Assembly (NCBI GenBank): GCA_963631655.1
Contig: CAVGRR010000001.1
Span: 1-64,000, forward strand
DNA from: Methanomethylophilus sp963631655
GTDB taxonomy: Archaea; Thermoplasmatota; Thermoplasmata; Methanomassiliicoccales; Methanomethylophilaceae
Direction: 5' to 3'
Length of the DNA: 64,000 nucleotides
Part shown: positions 42,328-50,776 of the stretch, piece by piece
Numbering within the stretch: position 1 is the first letter of the stretch
How the letters are laid out: each line of letters opens with the position of its first letter
Position numbers and translations under genes: made by a program
Notes under the pieces: model-generated
The model's input: only the letters and a program-made list of their open reading frames with translations
Told to the model about the DNA's origin: nothing
Databases searched by the model: none

Positions 42328-44007
42328 TCAGCGGTGTGAGAACACGAAGGAGACCTTGTTGGAATCCTTCTTTTCGACCCTGGCGAATCCGATCCTTTCA
42401 AGCTGGACGGAGTCCCCGTTCTCCTTGGCGAAGGCGGGTTCTACAAGACCCTCGGTGATTGTTCCGTCGGGCATGAGGAGTTCCGCTTTCATTGCGTCAG
42501 ATCCGACCCACTGTACTGCTTTTGCACCTTTTTTCAGGATGGAGACGTCATTTCCTGTGTAGACGGCAGGGTTTCCGAATTCGAGGTTGCAGAAGTCCTT
42601 CAGGCGGACCTTTCCTGCGGACTCGAAGAGTTCGGAGTCCTCTTTGGAGAGGTAGACCGATACAGGTGCCTTGTAGTCGTATTTCCTGTCTCCCCTGTCA
42701 GCGTGGTCGGGGTGCAGAGGTGCGGAACCGGTGATCTCATCGGCACCGGTGACCTTGTACTCGACGGGGTTTCCGACGAAGAAGTACCTGTTGGAGACGG
42801 AGTCGATGATATCCCTGTTCTTGGCATACAGTCCGTCCCAGGAGAACTCGATGTCGACGCTCTTCATTCCGGCCTCGACCCAGTATCTCCTGACGGCATC
42901 GGCCTTGATACCGCGCCTGGCGAGGGCACGGACGGTTCCGGTGCGGACGTCGTCCCATCCGGAGTAGGTGCCTTCCTGGATCTCCTTCTTGATGAGGGAG
43001 GTCTTGAGAACGGTGTCGGGGATGTGGACCAGACCGTAGTGGTAGTATTCGGGCTTCTTCCATCCGAAGTAGTCGAAGATGTAGGCCTGACGGTCGGTGT
43101 TGTTCAGGTGGTCTTTTCCCCTGATGACATGGGTCATGCCCATGAGGTGGTCGTCGACGGCGACGGAGAGGTTCATCATCGGATATGCGATGTATTTGTC
43201 TCCGGTCCTGGGGTGCGATGCGCGGCTGACGAGACGGAGGGCGACGAAATCTCTGACGGCGGGGTTGGGGTGGTGGAGGTCGGTCTTGACGACAACGACG
43301 GCCTCCCCGTCCTTGTACTCGCCGTTCATGAACTTCTCATATCTCTCCATCTGGGTGTTCACGGGAAGGTCCCTGCAGGGGCAGGCGATGCTCTTCTCTT
43401 TGAGCTCCCTCCAGTGGTCACCGTTGCAGGTGCAGACGTATGCGTGTCCCATCTCTAGGAGTTTCTTGGTGTGGTCGTAGTAGATCTCGAAACGGTCCGA
43501 CTGGATGAAGGACTGGTGGATCTTCACGCCGAGCCAGTCGAGGTCCTCGGGGATGGTGTGATATGCATCGGGGTCGAGTTTCTCGGGGTTGGTGTCCTCG
43601 AACCTGAGGATGAGCTTTCCGCCGTAGCGCTTGACGTATTCGTCGTTGAGCACGGAGGCACGGGTGTGTCCGATGTGAAGGGGTCCGGAAGGTCCGGGTG
43701 CGATACGCATCACGACCTCGCCGTTGACGTTCTTGAGTTCGGGGAGTTCGTATTTGCGTTCCTTCTTCTCTTTTACGAGCAGAGAGGAGTCCATCTCGGA
43801 AAGGGCCTTGGTCTGGGCCTCGAGGGTCATTCCGTTGACCTCTTCAACGATGGAGTTGACGAGGGGGATGATCTCGGCGCTCTTGGGGCGGAGTTCGGGG
43901 ATCTCTCCGAGAACTTTGCCCACGACGGACTTGGGGTTTGCCTTTCCTTTGAAGAATACGGCATTCTGCAGCGCGTATTTTCTGATGATTTCGTTCGTTT
44001 GGTCCAT
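42328..44007 (-). CDS. gltX: glutamyl-tRNA synthetase, archaeal type
   Basis: 559 residues, class I synthetase. The HIGH motif is PSGPLHIGHTRASV near residue 108, and the KMSKS-like loop is VLKTSLIKKEIQEG. A beta-barrel anticodon-binding domain of the archaeal/eukaryotic (GlnRS-like) type follows. In archaea this enzyme usually charges both tRNA-Glu and tRNA-Gln for later amidation. The leader carries a small hairpin (GTCCGT/ACGGGC on the minus strand) after a TTGTATATAG TATA box. Confidence 0.93.
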   Translation of the reverse strand: MDQTNEIIRKYALQNAVFFKGKANPKSVVGKVLGEIPELRPKSAEIIPLVNSIVEEVNGMTLEAQTKALSEMDSSLLVKEKKERKYELPELKNVNGEVVMRIAPGPSGPLHIGHTRASVLNDEYVKRYGGKLILRFEDTNPEKLDPDAYHTIPEDLDWLGVKIHQSFIQSDRFEIYYDHTKKLLEMGHAYVCTCNGDHWRELKEKSIACPCRDLPVNTQMERYEKFMNGEYKDGEAVVVVKTDLHHPNPAVRDFVALRLVSRASHPRTGDKYIAYPMMNLSVAVDDHLMGMTHVIRGKDHLNNTDRQAYIFDYFGWKKPEYYHYGLVHIPDTVLKTSLIKKEIQEGTYSGWDDVRTGTVRALARRGIKADAVRRYWVEAGMKSVDIEFSWDGLYAKNRDIIDSVSNRYFFVGNPVEYKVTGADEITGSAPLHPDHADRGDRKYDYKAPVSVYLSKEDSELFESAGKVRLKDFCNLEFGNPAVYTGNDVSILKKGAKAVQWVGSDAMKAELLMPDGTITEGLVEPAFAKENGDSVQLERIGFARVEKKDSNKVSFVFSHR

Positions 44008-44089
44008 GTTCTACCTTCGTTGATCGTACCGTTCCGGCCCGTCTTTAACGGACCTTCCGGCTGCGAAATAAGGATGAGAGAACAGCGTT

Positions 44090-44101
44090 CTATATACAAT
44101 T
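44090..44101 (-). promoter_or_regulatory. TATA box of gltX
   Basis: TTGTATATAGAA on the minus strand, about 90 nt upstream of the start, leaving a leader of about 60 nt with a 6-bp hairpin. Confidence 0.5.
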
Positions 44102-44143
44102 TTCAGAGGGGAAAAGGTGTGCCGATATCCCGGGAGAAGGTGT

Positions 44144-44171
44144 GTTTTCGGATATGTAGATATCAGAAAAC
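44144..44171. terminator. hairpin downstream of first AAA/DUF4143 gene
   Basis: GTTTTC-g-GATAT pairs with ATATC-a-GAAAAC (11 pairs, one mismatch) around a GTAG loop, 23 bp beyond the stop of the minus-strand ATPase gene. No clear T-run. Confidence 0.5.
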
Positions 44172-44193
44172 GGGTGTCTGGCACATTGAAAAT

Positions 44194-45357
44194 TTATTCT
44201 TTCAGCAGCCAGTCTATGACGTTTACGACATCGATGCCGTTATAGGAGCCGAGTCCGTAGCGGTCGAGGGTGAGCACGGTCTTATGGAAATTGTCATCGA
44301 TCCTCTCGTAAGGGCGGAATTCCCTTTTCCTGGTATCTTCGGATGTGATACTCTGGGACACTTGATAATATTCTGTGGAATCACTGTTAGAGACGGTAAA
44401 ATCCACCTCGCAGTCTCTGTAGCTGCCGACACGGACGACCGGATATCTGCGGCGTAGTTCTATGTACACGATGTTCTCGAGTGGTCTGCTGATGTCCGGG
44501 GTCTGGGTACTGTCCATCATAATCCGCCTCATGCCGACGTCAGTGGCGTAATATTTGCCTTTGGACTGCAGGATCCTCCTTCCGACGATGTCGTACCTTT
44601 CGCAGTACTCGAACATATGTGCGGAGAGCATCTCATTCACGAATTTCTTGACCGTAGGATATCCTAGGCCGAGGTCTTTGGAGATGTTGTCCACATTGGT
44701 GATGTTCCCGATGTTTGAAAAGAGGAATTTGGCTATTGCAACCACTTTGTTTAAGTCGTTGCTGCCGATACGTGCCAGGATATCTTTCACCAGGACTGTA
44801 TAGAACACATCTTCCAGCTGTTTATCACAGAGTTCGGAACCTCTGGAGGGTTCGATGATCGGAAGTGAGCCGTAGCGGAGATAGTCTTCGAATCTTTCGT
44901 ATTTATCTCCGGGATAAAATGTCAGATATTCCTTGAATGACAGGGGTGCAAGTTCTATCTCAACATACCTGCCGGAGATCTTGGTGGCCAGCTCTGAGGA
45001 GAGCATTTTGGAACTCGAACCGGTGAGGTATATGTCGCAGTCCTCGCGTGCGATGAGTCCTGCGATTACAATCTCCCAGCCGTCGACGTTCTGGACCTCG
45101 TCTATGAACACATAGTGGATCTTATTCTCTGTGAATCCGTCAAGAATGCATTTTTTTAAGTCGCTCTGGGTCTTGATTTCATCATGGGCGTCAAGGTTGA
45201 GGAACACGATATTGTCATCCTTGCTGAGGGTGCTGCGGAACTGCTTCAGGAGGGTGGATTTGCCGACACGGCGCATACCTGTTATAATCTTTGCCAGATC
45301 CGTTTTGTCTTTGGCACTCTGGAGCAGTCTGAGCTGTTTCTCGCGGAGAACTTCCAT
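44194..45357 (-). CDS. AAA_14/DUF4143 ATPase, copy A
   Basis: 387 residues. AAA+ domain: Walker A GMRRVGKST, Walker B YVFIDEVQN, sensor 'YLTGSSSKML'. A middle winged helix ('ISKDLGLGYPTVKKFVNEML') and a C-terminal DUF4143 domain with a restriction-endonuclease-like pattern ('YIELRRRYP', 'CEVDFTV', 'YYQVSQ') follow. These proteins are common in archaea and anaerobes, often mobile, and of unknown function. It stops with TAA. The promoter holds three palindromes spaced 40 bp. Confidence 0.8.
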   Translation of the reverse strand: MEVLREKQLRLLQSAKDKTDLAKIITGMRRVGKSTLLKQFRSTLSKDDNIVFLNLDAHDEIKTQSDLKKCILDGFTENKIHYVFIDEVQNVDGWEIVIAGLIAREDCDIYLTGSSSKMLSSELATKISGRYVEIELAPLSFKEYLTFYPGDKYERFEDYLRYGSLPIIEPSRGSELCDKQLEDVFYTVLVKDILARIGSNDLNKVVAIAKFLFSNIGNITNVDNISKDLGLGYPTVKKFVNEMLSAHMFEYCERYDIVGRRILQSKGKYYATDVGMRRIMMDSTQTPDISRPLENIVYIELRRRYPVVRVGSYRDCEVDFTVSNSDSTEYYQVSQSITSEDTRKREFRPYERIDDNFHKTVLTLDRYGLGSYNGIDVVNVIDWLLKE

Positions 45358-45377
45358 GGACCCACATCACTATAGTG

Positions 45378-45388
45378 CTATATAATCG
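45378..45388 (-). promoter_or_regulatory. TATA box of ATPase copy A
   Basis: CGATTATATAG on the minus strand, about 21-31 nt before the ATG at 45357, indicating a leaderless mRNA. Confidence 0.5.
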
Positions 45389-45483
45389 TAAGAAAATTTA
45401 GGATTTTCAATGGTTTGACCAATTATCCTAAGAACTCTTAGGATTTATTGAACATGTATAGATTTTCCTAAGAAAACTTAGGA
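45386..45483. promoter_or_regulatory. three palindromic sites with 40-bp period
   Basis: TCCTAAG-N4-CTTAGGA occurs perfectly at 45426-45443 and 45466-45483, with a degenerate third copy at about 45386-45403 (cgTAAGAAAATTTAGGA). Start-to-start spacing is 40 bp each time and each is followed by an AT-rich ATTTT/TTCAAT tail. The array sits directly upstream of the ATPase A TATA box, so it is probably an operator array. Confidence 0.65.
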
Positions 45484-45679
45484 TTTTTCAATATGTAAAT
45501 TCTGCCAGAAAGCTTTGTTTTTGTCTGTTTTCATCAGAATCTTATCAAAAAGAATCTTCGAAATATATGATTAACAGACATCATATCAATGAAATTGAAA
45601 AGAAAAGGGGTCTTCTTAGGACTAAACCAACAATATGTCCGACAATAGACATTAATAATCAGAATATGTTATCCTCATT
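45484..45679. other. AT-rich intergenic stretch
   Basis: About 200 bp without a gene between the operator array and the ACT-domain gene. It holds a direct repeat AGAATCTT and an AT-rich promoter (ATTAATAATCAG) about 20-30 nt before the ATG at 45680. Nothing else recognised. Confidence 0.4.
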
Positions 45680-46366
45680 ATGGCGGATTCCGTATCCAGA
45701 GAGAGCCTCGCTGAGAGGACCAGATTGTTCATCGATGCCCACCCGAGCATCAAAGACTGCGTGGCGAAAGGACTTATCAACTATTCCTCTCTGGCACGTC
45801 TGATCATGAAGGACCTCGATGTCGAGAACGAGGAGGCAGTGATGATCGCATGCAGGCGTTATGCGTCCAAGCTCAGTGTCACCACCGACCACGAACTCAG
45901 CATCCTTTCCATTCTCAAGGACAGCAGGCTTGAGATGCGTACCAAGACCTGCATCGTCACCGCCAAGAACGATTGGACCGTCCTTCACAAGATGGACAAC
46001 CTTTTCAAGGATATGTGGAACGAGAACTCCATCATGCAGTGCGTACAGTCCGCAAGCGCCGTCACCATCATCGCCGACAGGATGCTCAAGGACAGGATCA
46101 TCGATACGGTCGGAAGGTTCAACCTCATCAAGATCCGCGAGAACCTCGTGGAGATCGTGGTGAAATCGCCTGAAAAGATCGTCGACACCGCGGGAGTCAT
46201 CGCGTACCTCATCACGAACCTTTCCGATGCGGGCATCAACCTCGAGGAGACCGTCAGCTGTCATACCGACACCATCTTCATCGTCAACGAACCCGACATG
46301 ATCAACGCTTACTCAGTGCTCACCAAGTGCATCCAGTCCGCTGAAGAGATCGTCGGGAACAACTGA
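45680..46366 (+). CDS. ACT-domain protein with N-terminal helical region
   Basis: 228 residues. The N-terminal part (about 1-75) is helical and HTH-like ('GLINYSSLARLIMKDLDV', 'EEAVMIACRRYASKL'). The C-terminal half contains an ACT-like fold: 'LIKIRENLVEIVVKSPEKIVDTAGVIAYLITNLSDAGINL' then 'DTIFIVNEPDMINAYSVL', as in the regulatory part of aspartate kinases. It is probably an amino-acid-sensing regulator; ligand and targets unknown. Own promoter, divergent from the ATPase A gene. Confidence 0.65.
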   Translation: MADSVSRESLAERTRLFIDAHPSIKDCVAKGLINYSSLARLIMKDLDVENEEAVMIACRRYASKLSVTTDHELSILSILKDSRLEMRTKTCIVTAKNDWTVLHKMDNLFKDMWNENSIMQCVQSASAVTIIADRMLKDRIIDTVGRFNLIKIRENLVEIVVKSPEKIVDTAGVIAYLITNLSDAGINLEETVSCHTDTIFIVNEPDMINAYSVLTKCIQSAEEIVGNN

Positions 46367-46383
46367 TCCCGGACCCGGTCCGC

Positions 46384-46587
46384 GTAGTGTTTACTTTCAT
46401 AGCTGTTGATAGCGGTAGCTATGGATTTCAACCTGCGGTTCTTGAGGTTGGATTGTCATTTTCATCACAGCGATAATGACAAAAATCAAAAGACCCAGAT
46501 GTTCAAATTCTTGGTCATGAAGCGGGTTTGTATTTTTCAGTACCTTAAGGTAAACACTACACTTTGGAACCTCAAAGTGAACACTAC
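46384..46587. mobile_element. candidate MITE or insertion-sequence remnant
   Basis: GTAGTGTTTACTTT (46384-46397) is matched in inverted orientation by AAAGTGAACACTAC (46574-46587), 13 of 14 positions, and again by AAGGTAAACACTAC (46547-46560). The interior of about 180 bp contains nested inverted repeats (CATAGCT/AGCTATG at 46398-46423; TTGTCATT/AATGACAA at 46453-46482) and no credible gene. Terminal inverted repeats with hairpin interior fit a small non-autonomous element. Confidence 0.45.
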
Positions 46588-46600
46588 ACTCACTCAGAAA

Positions 46601-46661
46601 TTTTGTAAAGTCAATTTTACAAAAAAGTAATTTTTAAGTATTATGTAAAGTCTACTTTACA
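46601..46661 (+). promoter_or_regulatory. two palindromes flanking the TATA of ATPase copy B
   Basis: TTTTGTAAA-N6-TTTACAAAA (46601-46624, 9-bp arms) and TGTAAAGT-CT-ACTTTACA (46644-46661, 8-bp arms) lie on either side of an AT-rich TATA region (TTTTTAAGTATTA, about 46631-46643). The second ends two bases before the ATG, so a bound factor would block initiation. Confidence 0.65.
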
Positions 46662-46663
46662 CT

Positions 46664-47887
46664 ATGGAAAAGGAACAGTGGATCATCGAACCGAGAGAAC
46701 ACTATCTGGAAATGATCAGAGCATCTAAGGATACGCCGTTCATCAAAGTGATCACCGGATTGAGGAGGTCGGGGAAGTCCACGCTTATGAGATCGTTCCG
46801 TGATGAACTCAGATCCGCAGGTGTTCCTTCCGAAGATATCCTTTCTATCGACTTCGATATCGACGAGGCGGACCGTCCGAGCAACCACCGGGAACTGACA
46901 GATTATGTGAACTCGAAGTTAACTCCCGGCCCTGGAAAGTACCTTTTCTTTGATGAGATCCAGAACGTGGAAGAGTGGGAGGTGTCCATCGCTTCATTCT
47001 ACACATCAGGTGCCGATGTGTACATAACGGGTTCCAATTCGCAGATGCTGTCCTCAGAACTGGCCACGAAACTCTCAGGAAGAGATATCGAGATACACAT
47101 GATGCCTCTGACCTTCGGGGAATATGTCTCGTTCAGAAAGGGGAGCGGGCTGTCAAGCGACCGTCTTTTCCAGGATTTTCTGAAACAGGGTTCGCTTCCT
47201 GCGGTGGCGAAACTGCAGGATACGTCTGCCAAACTGCTGATCCCTCAGATCTTGACCGATGTGTACAACACGGTGTATGCCAAGGACATCGAACGCCGCC
47301 ATAACATCACGGATTCCGCCAGAATGGTCAATCTCGTGAGGTATGCGATGAGGAACATCGGCGACAGGACCTCGGCAAGGAAGGCATCCGATTACCTGCA
47401 GTCCAAAGGCGTGAAGGTGAGCCATGTCACGGTCGAGAACTATCTCGATTACCTATGTGAGGCCTTCTTAATGTATCGGGCGAAGAGGATGAGCTCCAAG
47501 ACCAAGGAGTATCTCAGCACCTCCGATAAGTTCTTCGCCTCTGATCTGGGTATTAGGAATATGACGGTGCCATTTAGGCCCGAGGACCTTGACGGACTGC
47601 TTGAGAACATAGTCTTCAATGAATTGCGTTTCAGGTTCCGCGAGGTGGCTGTGTACGACGTGGACGGTTCGGAGATCGATTTTGTTGTCGATCCACTGGG
47701 AAGACCGTCGTATTACCAGGTGTGTATGAGTCTGGCGGACCCTAAAACCCTGGAAAGGGAACTGCGTCCGCTCAAGGCGGTAGATGACAACAATCCCAAG
47801 TTCATCATAACCTACGACAAGTATCTGACGGACGATATCGACGGGATAAAGATTGTGCAGGTTGTGGATTGGTTGCTGGGGGAGTGA
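46664..47887 (+). CDS. AAA_14/DUF4143 ATPase, copy B
   Basis: 407 residues, same plan as the protein at 44194-45357: Walker A GLRRSGKST, Walker B YLFFDEIQN, sensor 'YITGSNSQML', a middle winged-helix region ('ASDYLQSKGVKVSHVTVENYLDYL'), and a C-terminal DUF4143 domain ('FNELRFRF', 'SEIDFVVD', 'YYQVCMSL'). The two are only moderately similar, so they are not a recent duplication. Function unknown; the promoter is palindrome-rich, suggesting autoregulation. Confidence 0.8.
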   Translation: MEKEQWIIEPREHYLEMIRASKDTPFIKVITGLRRSGKSTLMRSFRDELRSAGVPSEDILSIDFDIDEADRPSNHRELTDYVNSKLTPGPGKYLFFDEIQNVEEWEVSIASFYTSGADVYITGSNSQMLSSELATKLSGRDIEIHMMPLTFGEYVSFRKGSGLSSDRLFQDFLKQGSLPAVAKLQDTSAKLLIPQILTDVYNTVYAKDIERRHNITDSARMVNLVRYAMRNIGDRTSARKASDYLQSKGVKVSHVTVENYLDYLCEAFLMYRAKRMSSKTKEYLSTSDKFFASDLGIRNMTVPFRPEDLDGLLENIVFNELRFRFREVAVYDVDGSEIDFVVDPLGRPSYYQVCMSLADPKTLERELRPLKAVDDNNPKFIITYDKYLTDDIDGIKIVQVVDWLLGE

Positions 47888-47894
47888 CCGATTC

Positions 47895-48188
47895 TCAGCG
47901 CACGGTCACGTATGTGAACAGCACAAGATCAACAGTGCCAGTGTTCTCAATACTGTGTTCCGATCCCTTTCTGCAGATGTGACAGACACCTGCCTTCAGG
48001 ACCTCCTCCTGCCCGTCGCAGATAGCTTTTCCTGTTCCGGAGATGACATAGTTCACATCATCGCCGTTGTCATGCCTGTGCAGGCCGATCGAACCTCCGG
48101 GACGGATTCTGCAGAGAACGGCCCTTCCGAGATCATCGGCATACATCCTCGCCGTCATGGTCCCGGTGCCGTTGTTCATACATGGCAT
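47895..48188 (-). CDS. small cupin-fold protein
   Basis: About 97 residues from the ATG at 48188, chosen because GGAGAG precedes it and a TATA-like TTATAG lies about 30 nt upstream; longer starts at 48203, 48224 and 48251 are in frame. Cupin motif 1 is visible (GGSIGLHRHDNGDDVNYVISGTG, shortened here: His-x-His, Asp/Glu and Gly positions) and motif 2 as 'GSEHSIENTG'. It probably binds a metal and a small ligand; role unknown. Confidence 0.7.
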   Translation of the reverse strand: MPCMNNGTGTMTARMYADDLGRAVLCRIRPGGSIGLHRHDNGDDVNYVISGTGKAICDGQEEVLKAGVCHICRKGSEHSIENTGTVDLVLFTYVTVR

Positions 48189-48379
48189 TTCTCTCTCCTT
48201 CATTCCGTTGAAATCTATAAGCATGGTATCCCTGATCCCGGAACGTGACAATGTCCCAGCGTTCCGTTTTTGTTGGATCAGGATAGCCGCACATACCTTA
48301 TGAAACCTGTGAATCCGTATCTCTAGCAGACCTCTGGCAGTCCGATCCCGCCGTTCAGCTCTTGATATTTCTTTAGATT

Positions 48380-48425
48380 GGTTTAATATAGGTCGATGAT
48401 TACCGTGGGATGTACCTGACGGTAC
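48380..48425 (+). promoter_or_regulatory. DEAD-box gene promoter and leader hairpin
   Basis: TATA-like GGTTTAATATAGG (48380-48392) is followed at the expected start by a small hairpin GTACC-TGAC-GGTAC (48412-48425), about 20 nt before the ATG. Confidence 0.45.
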
Positions 48426-48443
48426 GTTCGGGAATGAATTCTA

Positions 48444-50768
48444 ATGACTTCTTTTGAGGACCTTGGTTTAAACGACAGATTCATCTGTGCTATGAAGGAA
48501 ATGGGCTGGAACGAACCTACGCCTGTACAATGTGAGGCGGTGCCTGCCGGAATAGCCGGAAACGATCTCATCGTCAAGGCCCAAACCGGTACCGGAAAGA
48601 CCGGTGCCTACGCCATGATCGTGATGAGCAGGACAGGAAAAGGCAGGGACCACCCGTCGACGCTGGTCATCGCCCCCACCAGGGAACTGGCGATGCAGGT
48701 CGACACAGAACTCAGGAAACTTTCCCGCGGAACCGGACACACCAGCACCGCCGTCTACGGCGGAGCCCCCATCGACCGTCAGATAGTCGCACTCCGCAGA
48801 GGCACCGACATCGTGGTCGGAACCCCTGGAAGGCTCAAGGACATGATCGAACGCGACGCATTGGACCTCTCTGAGATCACTGAAGTGGTCCTCGACGAGG
48901 CCGACCGTATGCTCGACATGGGATTCGAGGAGGATCTGGATTTCATCATGGAGCACGTGCCTGAGAAGAGGCACGGCCTGATGTTCTCGGCCACCATCAG
49001 TCCCGAGATCCAGGACCTGGCGGAGAACATGCTCGACAATCCCGATGTCATCGATATCTCCGGAGACACCCCCACCACCGGACTCACCCGCCAGTATCTC
49101 GTCAGATGCAAGAGGAACGAGAAGAAGGAGGCCCTTTACGAAATCCTGCTGAAAGGAACCCCGAAGGTCATCGTCTTCTTCGCGACCAAGGTGATGGTGG
49201 ACACCGTATATCAGGAACTGAAGGCAGACGGAGCCAAGGTCGGAACGCTGCACGGCGACATGCCCCAGAAACTCAGGGAAAGGGTCATCGGCGAGTTCCG
49301 CGACAACCGTATAACTATACTTTTGGCCACCGACGTGGCAGCCAGAGGACTCGACGTCAGGGATGTCGACCTGGTCGTGAACTTCGATCTTCCCACCGAA
49401 CCGGAGACCTATCTCCACCGTATCGGAAGGACCGGACGTGCCGGAAAGGAAGGCATCTCGATCTCTCTGGTGAACCCCCGCGACCGCAAACTGGTGCGTA
49501 TGTGCGAGGATGAGGCCGACGAGGCCATGGAAGAAGTCACTCTGGACCAGCTGGAACCCATCGACGCGGTCCATGAACCCGTTCCCAAGGAACGTCCTAA
49601 GAAGGAAAACAAGATGAAAGTCGAAAAACACAGAAACAACAGAAGGGAACGCAAGGCCGAGGAGAGGGAAGGCTACGCTACCCTGGAGATCAATCTCGGC
49701 CGCAACGACGGTCTTTCCCGCGGAGACATCGCGGACCTCATCCGTAAACATGCGGACCTGCCGGAGGATGCGGTGGGCAAGGTCGGTCTGAAGGACGATG
49801 TCTCCTTCGTGGAGATCTCCCTCGACCACTCCGATTACGTCCTCGAGAACCTGGTCGGACTGGAGCACAACGGAAAGGCAGTGACCTTCGTTCCCGCTCC
49901 TGTCAAGGAGAGGACCTATTCCGATGAGGAGGACGGTTCCTTCGACAGGCGCAGGGAGAACCGTTACAAGAACTACGTGAAGAGGAACGAGGAGGAATCC
50001 GAGGAAGGTTCCGAAGAGGTCGCCGAGGATGATTCCGGCGAGGTGTCTGAGGGATCCGAGGAGAAGAGGTCTTACGATAAACCTTACCGCTCCGACAGGA
50101 ACGGAGGATACGGCCGCAGGGACCGCGGAGACCGCCCCTACAGGGACCGCGACGAAAGACCCAGATACCACGACCGCGAGCGTTCCGACCGTCCTTACGG
50201 AGGCAACAGGGACCGCCGCGACGGTGACCGTCCGTACAGGCAGAGGGGCGACCGCAGGCCCTATGGCGACCGTTCTGGATACGGAGAACACCGCGGAGGA
50301 TACCGTGACAGGGATGGAGACCGTCCCCGCCGCGACCATGGTGACCGCCCTTACAGGGACCGTGACGAGAAGCCGAGGTACCACGACCGTGATGAAAAGC
50401 CCAGGTACCAGGACCGCGGAGACCGTCCCTACAGGGACCGTGACGAAAGACTCAGATACCACGACCGCGATGATTCCGGCCGTGGAGACAGGCGTTCCTA
50501 CGGACACGGGGACAGGGGTTACGGAGGCCGCGACCGCCGTCAGAACAGCTACGGTGACAGGCCCCGCCGCGACCGCGGAGACCGCCCCTACAGGGACCGT
50601 GATGAAAGATCCAGATACCACGACCGCGAGCACTCCGACAGGTCCCGTGCGGACAGGGATTTCAAGCCCAAGTCCGATGCTCCGAAGAGGTACCCCTCCA
50701 ACAGGGACACTCCCAAGAGGTATCCGTCCAACCGCGATTCCCCCAAGAAGAAACGCGGCAAATACTGA
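48444..50768 (+). CDS. DEAD-box RNA helicase with Arg/Asp-rich C-terminal repeats
   Basis: 774 residues. The RecA-like core carries the Q motif ('WNEPTPVQ'), AQTGTGKT (I), PTRELAMQ, DEAD (II), SAT (III) and HRIGRTGRAG (VI). Residues about 410-490 look like a DbpA/CsdA-type RNA-binding domain ('YATLEINLGRNDGLSRGDIADLI'). The last 250 residues are a low-complexity tail of repeats such as GDRPYRDRDERPRYHDR, probably disordered and RNA-binding. It likely acts in RNA unwinding, ribosome assembly or cold response. The tail's nucleotide sequence is also repetitive (about 50110-50640). Confidence 0.88.
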   Translation: MTSFEDLGLNDRFICAMKEMGWNEPTPVQCEAVPAGIAGNDLIVKAQTGTGKTGAYAMIVMSRTGKGRDHPSTLVIAPTRELAMQVDTELRKLSRGTGHTSTAVYGGAPIDRQIVALRRGTDIVVGTPGRLKDMIERDALDLSEITEVVLDEADRMLDMGFEEDLDFIMEHVPEKRHGLMFSATISPEIQDLAENMLDNPDVIDISGDTPTTGLTRQYLVRCKRNEKKEALYEILLKGTPKVIVFFATKVMVDTVYQELKADGAKVGTLHGDMPQKLRERVIGEFRDNRITILLATDVAARGLDVRDVDLVVNFDLPTEPETYLHRIGRTGRAGKEGISISLVNPRDRKLVRMCEDEADEAMEEVTLDQLEPIDAVHEPVPKERPKKENKMKVEKHRNNRRERKAEEREGYATLEINLGRNDGLSRGDIADLIRKHADLPEDAVGKVGLKDDVSFVEISLDHSDYVLENLVGLEHNGKAVTFVPAPVKERTYSDEEDGSFDRRRENRYKNYVKRNEEESEEGSEEVAEDDSGEVSEGSEEKRSYDKPYRSDRNGGYGRRDRGDRPYRDRDERPRYHDRERSDRPYGGNRDRRDGDRPYRQRGDRRPYGDRSGYGEHRGGYRDRDGDRPRRDHGDRPYRDRDEKPRYHDRDEKPRYQDRGDRPYRDRDERLRYHDRDDSGRGDRRSYGHGDRGYGGRDRRQNSYGDRPRRDRGDRPYRDRDERSRYHDREHSDRSRADRDFKPKSDAPKRYPSNRDTPKRYPSNRDSPKKKRGKY
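50110..50640 (+). repeat. in-frame repeats coding for helicase tail
   Basis: The core GACCG-CCCTACAGGGACCG and its variants recur at least six times, together with AGATACCACGACCG units. Translation is periodic in Arg, Asp, Gly, Tyr and Pro. This length of tail probably varies between strains. Confidence 0.6.
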
Positions 50769-50776
50769 GGGATCAG

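Noticed and set aside
45386..45483. CRISPR-like array
   Set aside because: Only three 18-bp palindromes with 22-bp AT-rich spacers, no cas genes and no unique spacers; better explained as operators.
46406..46630. 74-codon frame inside the repeat-rich region
   Set aside because: Composition follows the nested repeats (duplicated KVNTTL), no ribosome site, overlaps inverted repeats.
48468..50633. 721-codon open frame antisense to the DEAD-box helicase gene, and similar long antisense frames over the symporter (2231-3277), purC (4375-5352) and leuA (10375-11532)
   Set aside because: Low-complexity Val/Gly/Asp-rich products, no domain, and complementary to clear genes; they arise from codon bias.
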